A program made the position numbers and the translations under genes. A DNA stretch of 64,000 nucleotides from Utricularia gibba. Its lineage: Eukaryota; Streptophyta; Magnoliopsida; Lamiales; Lentibulariaceae. The notes under the pieces are model-generated. The model saw nothing but the letters and a program-made list of their open reading frames with translations. It was not told where the DNA came from and did no database searches. Below, piece by piece: positions 32,936-46,800 of the stretch (position 1 is its first letter; each line of letters opens with the position of its first letter). The stretch covers positions 868,001 to 932,000 of the forward strand of contig NEEC01000010.1 of NCBI GenBank assembly GCA_002189035.1, written 5' to 3'.

Positions 32936-33272
32936 CTACGGCACGTAATTTGTCCATTCGATCAAACTGCAGCGTAATTATGGAACGCTTTAGTCTGCAT
33001 TCCGCGAATTTCAGATGTATTATTTAATACATTCAAGCTACGTGGTGCGTGAGGATCGAGCGCTATACTCATGTTATCCTTATTTATGCGATTTCCCTTC
33101 AACACACCTTCCCCATACGGGCGTGGGATATGGCCCTATGAGGAGAGGGGGGGGGGGGGGGTTGCTGTTAAGGTTAGACGTATTTCAGTTTACGAATATT
33201 ATAATTCATAATAAATAGTGATATAGTGCATTTTACAGGTAATAAAAAGAGATGTAGAAATTCAGTTTACGA
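32936..33272. repeat. Family-A fragment, right part of copy A5, with a 15-G run
   Basis: Contains CACGTAATTTGTCCATTCGA, TCAGATGTATTATTTAATAC, GGGCGTGGGATATGGCCCTA, a G15 run at 33147-33161 and GTATTTCAGTTTACGAATAT, all family-A words. The orientation of words changes near 33030, so this is a rearranged copy. It ends beside the 3' end of the VPS13 transcript. Confidence 0.6.
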
Positions 33273-33289
33273 ATATTATGTTGTTTTGA

Positions 33290-33845
33290 AAAAAAAAAAC
33301 CCATTTAAAAAAGAAGTATAAATAGTACATAATTACAAGTAACCAACATGTCCCATGAAACATTTCCACATCATCATTACATCTTGTTCAAATACGCAGA
33401 AGCATTATATTAATTCTGGTAACAGCTGTTCTCCCAGGTTCCAGATTACTCATACTTGAAAACATGGTCGTTCCTTGGAGCAGAGACAAATTGAGCTATA
33501 CAGAAACTGGATTCGGGGTTCTATTTTTCTGAATGCATTTCATTTGACCAATCGCATCAAATCTTTAGAGTGAACAGAAGGACTAATCTCCGCATCCGGC
33601 CTACGGGGAAGTTCCTCTTCGGGGGATCTGCTCGCACGGTTGACGAGTCTTGTGTAATGCCGACAAGAAGTGTGTTGGTGTATGTATATACTGATGATCA
33701 AACAGGCAGATTTTACGCATTTTCGCCATGCTAAAATGGGGAGAGTGGGTGAAAGGGCTCACCAGTATTTCTTGTGGTTGGGCTGCTTGGCAGGTGAGCA
33801 AGCGCGCTTACGAGTCCCTTGAGCCTTCAGCTACCAGTGCCTGCA
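33290..33845 (-). other. Probable 3' UTR of the VPS13 gene
   Basis: Unique-looking sequence downstream of the VPS13 stop codon at 33846-33848. No canonical AATAAA was found on the minus strand; TTAATATAATG near 33405-33415 is a possible weak signal. The end is bounded by repeat DNA at about 33270. Confidence 0.45.
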
Positions 33846-36800
33846 TCAATCAATGTGAAGGGCTCCTAGAGTCGAGCTAAAGGATACAGATGAAGGAAGC
33901 TGAGGGGAGACGCCAAATCCTCCTCTTGAATTTGGAGCATCGATGATGGGAGAGTATGGTTTTGTCACTTTCCTCCGCAGCAAGGCCTGGGCACCCAGAA
34001 TGTTAAAAATCATATTAGCTGGAACAGCTCCATAGGTAAAAATTTTCTTCATTCTTCTAACGTGAAAAGCAGAAAGATGAACCAAGTTCTGTTCCTAAGA
34101 CGAATGAGAACCATACCGTGGGCAGTCCGGATCTATATGTTGATCTTGCTAGCTCAATTGCATTATACACATCAAATGCTTGACTAGTATCTCGGGAACA
34201 CTTTATGGTGCGGGTTTGATCCTTTGCATCCACGGTTTTAATGTGGAAGTAGAGGAGAACCTGAGAAGGTGGCGCATGTGATGGATCTTTCTTCCCATGG
34301 ACAAGTTCCATCGTCGCCAGGTCGTCCCACATCATCTCCCAAAGTACTGAACATGGATCCCTGGCGGGGTTGAACTTTTTCTGTGCTATAAGGTTCGATG
34401 GTTGCTGAAACAGGTAAGAGAGTTGCGTCATGTGACAATTCATGCAGATTGCTAGGGTAGATATTCCTTGAAAACAGGATAAATTTGATCTCATTCACTT
34501 ACTTGCAACAGTATAACCCTTTGATTGGTGATTATAATGATTCGCCCTTTAGGAAGCATGAAATGGTCCTCGTAGGCATCCGTCGAGGCAAACTTACCAC
34601 GTACCTTAAACAGATCAACTTGACCAAAAAAAGAGCTTGATTCGGCTGTCTGCATTATGAACTGCATCACAATAAATAAAATTGTACCGTTTGAGTGCTA
34701 AATCAATATGAAAAAGAAGCCATTAAGGTCGATGTAGCCAAAAAATGATAGTGGTGCAACGAAGGAATGATTTTGAAGTAGAAAAATTCCTCTTTAAGAA
34801 CCATGACACAAATTATGTCATTAAAAAATGAAAGAACTTCAATTAACAGAGAAACTTTCTTCGAAACATTTCATCTTTGATGTTCCAATTTAAAACGTTT
34901 CACATAAAATGACTATGCCACATTTTGCTGAGGACACTAATTGTGGACGCTTATTACTTATACTGCATGTATTGCATAGGAAAACGAGACGTTTACCTGT
35001 CCTTGTGCCTTCCACTCATCATACGGCCTAAGCAAATGGTCACCACTGATTGCACGAGGTAGTCTTCGGCGAACAAGTTGATCTTCAGAAGCAATCGCTG
35101 AGGTTATTTTCATTCTCATCGCATTTGCACCCTCTGTAGTTTTTGATAGAAGATCAAGAACACCACTAACAGGTTGTGCAGCAGCACCTATCAAACCCTT
35201 TCCAACTCCCTGAACAAAGCCTTCAACACCTGATGCTTTTGCTCCTTCAAGTGGTTTTGTAAGAATGCCAGTAACTCCTCGGAAGAGGCCTTTAGCCAGG
35301 GCCCCTCCACCTTCTCGAATAACATCACCAAAATCCTCTACACCTTTGTTATCCTGAAATGTTGATGTTAAGTGGAAAATGAAACATTGTCAAGACATGT
35401 TAAAGTGAGAGAAATTGACAATACGGATAGAATGATGCTGTGAAGCGTATACAAAAATAGAAGAGAATACATTTACAGGAAGCTAGATAACATCCAACAA
35501 TTTTTCTCTCAGCTGAAAACCAAAGACACAACCATGGAAAATGCCAAAGACAGGAGCTTTCATATCGATGTTATCTTACTAAAAAGAAAATATTCAGCAT
35601 TTTCATATCCCGAATTCAAGAACATAGGAAGAGGACTCCCAAAAACTGCTTGGAAATATGTTTGGTCTTGAGATTGTTTTCCCTAAAAGGTGAAGACAGT
35701 TGCAACCATAAGCCCCAGCCAATAATGAATGTTCATGCTTCTTTGTTAACTTTGGCCACATTTTTTTTGGGAAGTAGGACCAACAGAATAAAATGAGAAT
35801 CAAAAAATGTGAATGTTAAAAGGGATGAGAAGCCATGATGCTAGGAGCTGTTTTATAAATACATGATAGTTATAGGAGTTCCTGTCCCCCAATAGGAAGA
35901 CATGACATAATCAAGTTATGCAGGTCAAGTCAGCTAATTCAACCACAAACGATATGAATGAGTAAACAAATGCCTAAATGAACGTGTCACGACCTTGCAG
36001 TTCAATTTATGGCATCACGAACCATTAGTACTTGGCACGTTGCCTAAGTTTAAATAAAAATGAAACTAAAATTCTAGTAAACTTTGGAAAACATTATAAT
36101 CCAGTTACATCAGACTGGCCACAAGAATGGCAGAACTTCTCACCTGCCTTTGCCGACCTTGTATGAATTTCTTGTCCATTGATAAAGCCGCAACACCTTT
36201 GCTCATGTGCCCAAGTGCACTACTTGCATTCCCCAAAATGTCAACCCCAGAGAGCAGCTGCAATGGCTGGCTGAGAATATCTTTTTTTATATTTGAGATA
36301 GCATTGCTGATGAGCACACTTTGCCTCATACAAACATTTTCTTGGAATCTCTGATTTATCCGAATCTGATTATGTAGGGCAAAGTCCATAATTAGCAACA
36401 TCTTAACAACATCAAGATATAATAATTAATCATATTGCAGAGAGAAGAATCAGGTGATATGTTTACCGGCATATTTTCAGTATTTCCAAGGGCAGTCATT
36501 AAGCTTGCCCAGAATCCAAGGACACCCACTGGTCGTTGAGTAGGAGACATTGCCATGGTTAATTTGAAGCGGACCTCTGATATACTAAGAACACTGCAAA
36601 ACAGAAGTGTTTTCTCAAGAAGATTACTGTGTATTAGATCACTTAGGGACATTGCATACTGCATACCCAATTTGAATGACTGGATCAACCGAAACAGATG
36701 TTGTCTGACTGCCAAAGTGTCTTGTGATATTTGCCTGCTGGATAAGCTCATGAATGCGCCAAATGATTGGTTCGTGAATATTTACAAAAAATGCAATGTT

Positions 36801-37802
36801 TTCTGGCCCCTGAAAAGACAATTTTCACGTACAACCCAGGGAAAGGTAAGAAAAAAAATACAGTTTTCATTATTCTCACTTGCAAACTCATGTAACGATA
36901 TATGCATAAATCCGAAGATCCAGTAGACTGCTGTGTGATGAAGAGCTTCAAAATAGAATCAGTGTCCTCCCCAATTCTCTGAGGTCGAACGAGGACAGGC
37001 ATTGGAGTTAAAGGCAACTGATTGTCAACCTGAATTCCTCCCATTCTAATGTTCAGTCTACAAAAGAAGATCCAGAATTATATACCAAAAAATCTTTTAA
37101 AATTAGAAAAAAAAAAAAGAACCTTCAAATGATGAATAGTAGATTCAATAACCTAGAGAGAACAAATCTTTTCCCTGGTTTAGAGCTTAGGAGATGTGAT
37201 GAAAATCAATCCAATTAGCAAAAGAGCTTAAATCAGTCAATGAGTTCTATGTTAAGAAAATTTACCGATTGATTCCTGAGCCCACTCCAGTTGAATATGA
37301 CAGCAAAAAGTTCTGCAATGACAGATATAATATCTCCTGTGGTGTGTGATCGACAATGGATAACCCAAGCTCTGCAACTTCAAGGGTGAGATGAAATTCA
37401 GCATCTGGGGCAACTGATGGGTCTTGAAGCTGAGACTTATTATCAGACGTTTGTTGTACAGATGAAAGGCTTCGGGATAGCAGGGTGGGTAATTCATTTT
37501 CTGGCATCCAGTCACTAATTTTAACAACGTTTACTTTCTCATCCCGAATAATAGTAACTCTGAGACCACGCTTGGGTCCACTGGAGACTAGGAGGGGCAA
37601 ATGGTCTTTCACCTCATCAATGTCATATTTCTGTGATGTCATAGAATCATTTTCTTCTAGCAGCAGTTCCAACTTTCGTTCTCCACCAAGATCTTCAAAT
37701 GAAAAGGAAGCAGCAGAATTTGGAAGTAGAGGTCTCCATGATGCCTTGGAACTGCCAGCTTGCCGAAATTGCAATGGTAGAAAAAAGGAACGATTTTCAA
37801 TC
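33846..37802 (-). other. VPS13: VPS13 exons 55-63 (C-terminal part)
   Basis: Exons: 37266-37802, 36880-37057, 36667-36809, 36467-36593, 36144-36365, 34997-35353, 34503-34661, 34117-34404, 33846-33986. Landmarks are N-I-H-E-P-I-I-W-R-I-H-E, G-V-L-G-F-W-A-S-L-M-T-A-L-G, A-S-S-A-L-G-H-M-S-K-G (exon 59) and A-A-A-Q-P-V-S-G-V-L-D-L (exon 60), the amphipathic helices that contact membranes. Exons 61-62 form the PH-like end (L-P-K-G-R-I-I-I-I-T, R-V-I-L-L-Q). The protein ends G-A-L-H-I-D. Intron 59 (790 bp) is the largest. Confidence 0.92.
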
Positions 37803-40800
37803 CTGCCAAGTTTTCAAATGGTTGACTACCACGATGAGAAATTAAAGTTCATGGAATCTATACCACAGTTGCATATAACTAACATGTCTGTTACTGTTAA
37901 TAACTATACACACTTCTTGCAAAGAAAGCTTCTGAGATAGCTACACATCCTTAAAAAAAAAATTAGTTAGCATGTTACCTGTAAGGGCTTGAGAAAGCAC
38001 ATGGGCGGAATATGACTTCATATCTCGAGGCCTTTGTACCACCTCTTACCTCAATAATGAGACTCATTCCTTGATTTCCGACCTCAGATCTCATGAATGT
38101 AGACATTGTACCTTCAGAATCAATTGTAAAAGGTGTGCTCCACAAGTAACCATCCACCCTCAACTACAACAATAGCATATGAGTCAGGTGTTTTAATTTT
38201 GTGTAATTGAGCATGTATGATAAATAATAATGATCACAAAACCTTGAGCAGTTCAGCTTTTCCAGATTGCCATCCAAGATACAAGGAAGGGCCAGTAGGA
38301 TAAAGCCAATTTAAGGACTGCGTACCACATTGTTGTATGCATATCCCAAAGCCAATTCTGTTAATTAACACCGAGTGTGGCTGAACATGTATAACCTGAA
38401 TATAAAATGGAAAGTTCTCTTGAATATGAAACTGAGTTATATTCGAAAATATACTGGAATTTATTCCCGAGCAAAGCAATACACAAGGAAAAGAAATACA
38501 CCTTAGTCCTGTCTGAAGTCATGAGGAGTACAGCTGAGAGCTTGTAGTAACTTCCATCACGACAGTATGCCTTTAATTCAACTCTTTGCTGAGAGTGACA
38601 TTAAATTCATAGATTCAGAGACCTAAATATAAGCTGAACCTATTCAAAGGAAATCTGATTCGTGTGTATCACCTTTTTCTCCAACTCAAGAAGTGATACA
38701 CCAAGACCAAAATTCACAGAGTTTCGAAGGGCAACAGAAATTCCAACCCGTGGAGACAAATATGTGTCATTTCGTGGAGAGAATAACATGACACCACCAC
38801 GACCGATGTAGTCTTGAGGAGAAACCATGCAAGGTGTTGGACTAGTATCTTCAATTTCTTCCAGCACTTGAATATTTTTCCTTACACTACTCTGTCTCCT
38901 CACTAAGGAAGTTGAGGAATGCTTTAACCTTGTGGACTTCACTGCTTTGGGGTTTAGAGGAGAATCACCATCCACACTCTCGAGTGGTTCAATTTCCACT
39001 ACTCTGTATGCCAGGGATAGAAAAGTATCATTAACAATCCAGTACGGGACAAAAAACCTAATTGTTTTAGGTGCTGCTTCTGATCCTCCCATGTCACGCT
39101 CAATGCTCACCCGTAACCTCCTGCATGCAAGTGACAAAGAAGAAAAAGGTCCAAATTGGATCAACTGCGCCCAAAACTGAATCATCCACACTAGCAAAAA
39201 AACCAAAACTGATGGCGAGTTTTAACAAGCCTTGAAGGCAGTGTGATGTTTAATATTCCCTAGCAGTGAATAATGCAATATTAATCATGAAAAGTAGGCA
39301 TCAAACTAAATGAACATGAAATGGTTCATATATCACGAGGTGTCGCACATAATTACATGAACAGCATGACAAATTACATGAGGCTATGGTTAATCAACAA
39401 TAGAGTGTAGTCATATTCAAGAGAACTTGGTAAACCTTTTTGTTCGCTCTTGAAACATCCAGAATGAAGAAACATGGTTGCCAGATGCAATATCCAAAAT
39501 AAGAACAGGATCCTGACATACCAAAAAAGAAAAATGGCACCGTTCAATGGTTTTTTTTTTTTTTTTTTTTTTTTTTATCAGCAAAACAATTTCATTAGTA
39601 AAAAATTAGGGATAAGCCAGCGTATAAACATGATTAAGACGACAACTAAATGAACAAAAAGAGATAACCTTTTCCATAACCCAACCACCTTGAACAGAAA
39701 TCATTAGAAATATCGGATTGCGTATATCAGCAGAATAAATGTGAATCGTCCCTCGTGCTGAAACCAAATCCTGCCCCCTTTCTATGTTTTTACCTTCTCT
39801 TAACCTTTCCCAGATTTTGAATTCTAAAGAACAAGGAAGTCTATTCTCCAACCTCAGAGGAGAACTTGCCGATATCTTCCAATCAAAGACAGGAAGACTA
39901 AGATCAGTATAAAGCATGGATGCATCAGTGCCAATAGAGAGCCAAAATAATTTTCCATTTGATCCAGCGCAACACCAAAGGATGTCCCTCTTCTCAAGCT
40001 GATCCAATCTTAAAGGATTAATTGATGCCTTAATTCCATGTCTTGAGGAACTCTGATGAGAAGGCAAGCCTTCAGCAGTAGATAAAGAACCGTTATTTAC
40101 AGAAATTGGTTGGCCCCAAGAATATGACGTTTGAGAATTATCAATGAGTGGACGGAACTGAAGACATTTAACAGAATTTCTGGACAGACTACTCAAGGGA
40201 AGAGAATATGTGCATCCAGGGCATAACATCGTGTCAATGTTCTTTCTTATTGTGGAACCTTCATCAACTGCTTGCCTTGTACGGATCCACCGCCTTCGCC
40301 GTACCATATCATGTGCTGACTTTATTCCTGATCTCAGAGAATTTGGTGGCCACTTTAAACTTTGAAAATCAACCGCATAAGCCCATCCATCAGCATCAAC
40401 AAACTGAGATTTTTCAATAGCCCATGATGATGATTCAACCCACACCCATCCCATGGGAAGAGGAGGCTCAAAAAATTCCTTCAAGGAATCAATACAAGCA
40501 AATGTTACTGTAAGCAAAAAGTAAAATAGACGAAAGTCTAGGAGATGCTCACTTCAAAAGAATAACTGAAATCTCTATTGCTCCAATGACCTACATCACA
40601 TTCATTGCTTCCCCAGCCTGATACTGGATGATATTTTTGGTTTTCAAAAATCTCTTCAACATCAATGTTATGGCATGTCCTGGCTGAACTATCATGACCC
40701 GTGACCATGGAGATGTTGCATGTCGATATATTCAATTTGGCATCAGAATCATTTGAAACCATGGCAAGCGTCCTGAAAACTGCATGCTTGATGCCGTTTT

Positions 40801-43800
40801 TCATAGAAACCTCCATTGCCACAAAATCCTCTTGTACTTTCCGAGCAATAACTGATAGGGGAAGCAATGAGCGGAAACCATCCCATGGACCTTCGGGCCT
40901 TAGTGCAATCCAGAAACCCATCTCTCCACCTAAATGACTTCCATCAGTCTCACTAGGGCAGGCCGTTGTCACGCTCTTCCCCACATAACAAGTTGAGACA
41001 AAAAGGCAACACTGTGAATGTACTTCATCAAGCTCTTGGCCCTTGAAAGATTCAAACCAAAAAAAATAAAATATAATTATACCATACTCAGCTAAGAGAA
41101 ATAACAATGAATTTCTCTAAGTACCTTTCTTTTTAGTGGATAAGATATAAGGCCTTCACTATCGGATGCTTCATGAAGTGATTTCACAGAAGTAACCTTT
41201 CTTAGCATGCTAGTACTATTCACCACAGAGAAAGAACAAGACCCCACAACCTCACCTAATATTCATCAGCAATACAGTGTTAGTACAAATAGAAAGACCA
41301 GACAAAAAAAGCACAAAAAAAAATGCAGTTTTAGTTAAACTTTCGACCTGGTACCAACACTTGAATAATCCAGTTCGAAAATTATGGGATAAGAAACAAA
41401 ATAAATTATTTACGTGGATTAGAATACCATGAAAAAAACAGTAAACATCAAACTACCCATCATTTGTCAGATGAAAATGAAAAGGAAATGCGGAATTTAT
41501 GATAAGTGCCCACATCAAAGAGTGAAGCCATGGGAAAAAGAGTGGAAGATTATTAGTGAAAATCGAGATCTGGAATATTGACAATCTATGCACTACACAC
41601 AATACCTTTACCAGCCTTAGCAGAAAGATTTGTAATTTCCACCTCCAGTTTAGCACTTGCCTGCAACAATAAAAAATTTCTCTTTGTACATAAGCACATA
41701 CTGAAAGATCTGTTGGAAAGATAACAAGCAATCAACTTCATGATGTATAACACAAATAACTTATTACATATTTGAGTTTTACTACAGCTAAAACCATGTG
41801 CACAATTTGAAGCAGCAAATGCACTTTGAAATTGAAAGAGCATTTATGTATACCCATCATAGCAACTGGAAATCAAAGCCACTTAATTAAGATAAAAATT
41901 TTATTCTTCTATTTTTTAAAAAATTGGCTGTAAATCCATCCAAATGTAAGATGAACCAGGATTCCACTGTATTCCAATTTTCAGCACCCTTAAAATGGCT
42001 TGTTTTATCATACATTAGTGTGTCTGAAGGCCAAACAGCTTTCAAAATTTATACCTTTTGAGGAACTTCAAAAATGAACAATTCATTCCATTCAGCCGTG
42101 CCTTCATGCAAGCCATTCACTTCGGTAGTTGACATTTTGACACATTTTGTTCTTGCACTTTGAGGAAAAGGCTTTGGCAAATTTGCGTCTTGATTCTCAA
42201 CCAGTAAACGCAAAGCACAGAAAATGTTTTGACTATTTCCATCATCAACCAGAGGTAAAGCCTGAAAGGTCAAAAAATATAGAATCCAAATAAAGTTCAC
42301 AACTCTAAATTAAATGCTTTAAGTGACCTACCTTTGCTTTTACTACTTGGACACTGATATAGCATCTAGGTTCCCTTGATTCATCAGAAACATTTAACCT
42401 GTTAGAATACTTAGAGGGTGGCATACATAGAGTTGCATGATTATCATGATGTAGTAATTCAAAGTCTTTGAAGTCCTGCTGACTTTTCCTCAGATATAAA
42501 TCACACCCAAGTTCATTTTGCACTATCACGGTCTGGAAATCATCTTCATCCAAAGCACGATAGCATGACTTTGGTTCAGATATGTTTGGAACAGCAGAAT
42601 CCTGAATGCATATAAACAATAAAAAACAGTACAAAAAGCATAAACTATAATCAGCACTAGGATGTAAGTTTTCTTGCAACCTCATACAGCATAATGGCTT
42701 TCTCTTCAAATTCCCTCTGTTTTCTCCAGGAATCCAATGTTAGACCTAAAGTATCAAAATTGGCAGCACTAAGATTCACATTAAGAATACTTGTCACAGC
42801 AATTCTCATCCTTTTATCAATTCTTGCTGATTGGCTTGAACTGTTATCATACATTTCAATCCTACGATATGAAACAATAATCGTTTAGAGTAGTAAGATT
42901 ATCAATAGCATAGCACGAAATCACCAAAATGTGGTGAATATAACTCAAATCCGAATGTAGAAAACTCAATAAGAGAAAGATAAAATGGGCCTATAATTCT
43001 TACTTCAAAATCCCATCAAATGGCTCGATAAGTGGCTCCCATGCTTCTAACTGAATATTAAAAATTGATGAGGCAAAAGAGGAAATCAGCACAGCATTCA
43101 TTGCCTCAAGTCTTCCATGTGTTGCTAGTTTGATGTTTGTAATTGTGGCATCAAAAAGTGGAGTAATCTAAAAAGAGCATACGAGACATAGAAGATCAAC
43201 ATATTGGCATTTAAAGAAAAAATCTAGATTAAGGACAATATTAATATGCGAAGAGTAACCATGCCACACAAGCTGTCCAATATAGTCAAAGATAGGCATC
43301 TGATTTTCATCTCTGCTGTTATATTGTCCTTTGTTTTTGGCTTCGCTGAGTACCCTATAGAAAATGCTAATTTGTTTGATGGCTTCTTCAGATCTGATCG
43401 AGCAAGAAATGTGCTGGCCTGCAGAAATAATGGAAACTGGGATCAAGGGAAAAATGGATCTTCTGTTTAGTGGTAAAGGTGACATAAATTAATAAAATCC
43501 ATGAGGTCATGTGTCAAAAGCAATGATGCTGCTGATCGAAATCTAGTTTTTTTATGGAGCTTACTTGGTTTCCAACTTTCCAAATACTCAACGTCTGAGC
43601 AGCTTTTGAATTAGGTACTCTTGAGATAGGTATGTCAACGATATCAGCTTGGTTGACAAAATCCATTCTTGGACAGCACAACAATTCTAGAGATGGTGCT
43701 TCATCCTGTTGAGTCACCACACATCCTAGAGAAGCATAACCAGGAGGGGCAATAGGGTACCAGAAGAAAGCTTCCTTCTGGCCCCTCTTCCCAATTTGAG

Positions 43801-46800
43801 CAACTTTTGTAAATTGAACAGGTTTTGCAGAAATCTCAGAGTTATCAGACTTGAAAATGATGCCTGATGTAGGAGGTTCCAGGCTGAGAAGTGAAGTTGA
43901 CAGAATGGACTTTAAGTACTACAGGATTGAGAAGATGATACTGACATGAAGGCATGGTACACAAAAGTGTCCAAAGGGATATATAAAAACCTTACCCTTC
44001 AGTGATGCAGTCACCCAGTATGGCATATCCTACATGAGGTATAGGTCTCCAAATAGAAAATGCTCTCTGGAAGTCACTCCCGGTGTCCCACCATATCTTC
44101 TCAAAGTTTGGTGTTGACATATAGCATGCACTTAATTTAGAAATAGATCTTAAAACATCCCAGCCAGTAGATACCGGACCCTGGCTGCGAGTCAGATGCA
44201 ATTGATTTTCCTGCTCATTTTTATAATCCAGAAGGGATCCAGTGAATACTGATGTACGCAGGCTATTGTACCATAGAAGAAGATGATTCAGGTCAAAGCA
44301 AGAGGATTTGGAAGGACAGCCAGCAGATGCATGAGCATAAAATGACCCAACAGAGTTGTCTAGCCTCCATATGCTGAATCCGTTTTCAAATGAATCATTA
44401 GGAGAAGAATTACATAGACACTCCAAACACATGGTTGAGGTAACAAGATCATAACGAAGGCAATGAACAATATGATTTGGAGGAGGCTGGCTTCCAACAT
44501 TAGCAACACATCCTAGAGCAATATATCCTGGGGTGCAATTGGTTGCCAAATGGAACACTGGGCGCTAATATCAAGAGGTACTTCTTGGGTTATTCGCCCT
44601 TGAACCCCCAAAATGAAGCAATTAGCTTGAACCCAAGAGGTTTCAGTGCACGGCCATAAGCATTGCTTACTGCAAGCACTGACTGAGATGGTGGGTTCGG
44701 CCTGAGAAGCAAACAAGCAATCTAATTAGCAGACTCAGAAACATATCTCAGTAGAATACAAGAAAAGATAGTGACATAGAAAAGCAAAAACCTTGTTAGA
44801 TTGTGTCTATGGTTCGGAATGCAGAAATTAGCACATGATTGTTACAAAAAAAAAAAAAAAAAAATTAAACACATTAAAATTTTTCTGATGTTTCATCCAA
44901 AATACTAACAAAAAGGAAATGCAGCAGTACACTGTACCGTGATGTTACACAATCACCCAAAACAACATAGTTTGAAGGAGCCCTAGGCCTCCAAAACGTT
45001 AGATTGCTGAGATGACCATTATCTGTGAAAAACAAGCTACCTTGATATTAATCACTTGTCAAGATATTCTCAATATTACTCATTGTGGAGAATGAGATGT
45101 TGAGTAGGGATAGTAGAAAGGGTAGCATCGTTGAAACAAATTGAATGGGAAAGGTGATACCTTTAGGAGACACCCATATTTGATCAAAGTTTGTACATGC
45201 TGAAATGACATCAGCAGATTGAAACTGCAGTGCTGTGGATGCCTGACTATGCAGATTAAGCAGAAGGGAGATAACACCTAGAGAAAGATGAAAATATAAA
45301 TCGCCAGACATAACTGATATGCTTGTTTTATCTTTAACAGAAGTATATCCCCCAGAAATATCGACTGGATCAAGAACAACAAGCCCAGAACCAGCTTCCA
45401 TGGTTAGATCCTTTACACAGCCCCTTATCCATTTATCCTCTTCCTTTGATGCATACCTATTTAGTAACATACAAAATAATAAAAACTAAAGTTTAATAAA
45501 ATCTACCGTGATGATAAATAATTTTTGAATCAGCAAATAAATTGAAAGATCAGCGAGCTGCAATATTGAGTCTTATATCATATTTTTACACCGAGGCTGA
45601 ACCAAATGGGGAGCACAGCACACATTCAACGTAACATAAAAGGTCTCTATCAGTACCAAGTCACGAAATATTTCAATAGGGAGCATAGTGTTCACCAGTC
45701 AACATAGCAGGTACAACTTACATGAAGCTTAAGTCAGCCTTTGCACGAAGAATCTTTTCACCATGGGTAGAATCATCAAGGAATGATTTGCCACTGTCAT
45801 AGAAGGTGAAATCTGGGGAAACAACCTGAATCGAAGGGAAAAAATATGAATGATTATGACATCAAGAGTTGGCAACTCTATAGGAGAGAAATCGCAACAA
45901 TGTTAAAAATCTACCTGCACTTCAAACTTAAGACTTTGAATTCTAGTTGATTCACAGCGACCAGTGCCTGATGAATTTTCATCTGAAGGATCCAAATCTT
46001 CATGATTTCTATCGAGGACGTGATCATCCTCAAAGGATATTTCAACACCATCTTCTGGAGAGACTGAATATGAGCTTTCATTGCTCAAGTAAGTATATTT
46101 TTTCAGCAGCAAGCCATTCTAAGAATAAGCCGATATCAGAAAAAATTATGAAAATTAATTTTTACATAACCAGATACTGGGAAAAAATTAGGAAAATGCT
46201 GCCAACATGGGTAGAACAAAAAGAAGGTTGAACTATGCTAGACATAAATAATTATGTACCTCAATTTTTACATTTTTGAAGCATAACTTCTTCCCTCGCC
46301 CGATGATGATAATGGGATGGGAAAATGGAAACTGAAACTCCTCACAAATGAGATGAATGGTTTTACCACAACCATCATATAAATATTCATCAATCCCAAA
46401 AGCATCTGCAACAAGCTGCTTAGTTGGAGATAAATGCACTACTTCTTCAATCTGTTTATATATGGGCACTGAAAGAACTATACTACTCTTAGAAATTGGA
46501 TCATTATGTGGATCCATCATTTCCTCCCTGCCAGTGATGGCACCCAAGGCAGGCACAAAAAATTCACCCACAGCAAGAAGAAACTCCAGAACAAAAAGAA
46601 TACGAGGCTGCTGCACCCGGATTACAAATGATTGTGATGAGGTGCGCCACCTTCCATCCATCAATAACATCGTTGAACTAGAACGGTCCAAGGAAGGCCC
46701 AGGAGAAATCTGCCTTGGGGCATCTGTACAGGACCCAAGCATCAACCTCATCTCTGTTTTTGTATTGGGGCGAATGTCTAAAATAGAGAATTTAGGAATA

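Noticed and set aside
36555-36926. 123-codon plus-strand ORF
   Set aside because: Covers antisense of exons 57-58 and introns; shadow.
37485-37940. 151-codon plus-strand ORF
   Set aside because: Antisense to VPS13 exon 55 and its flanking intron; no family resemblance.
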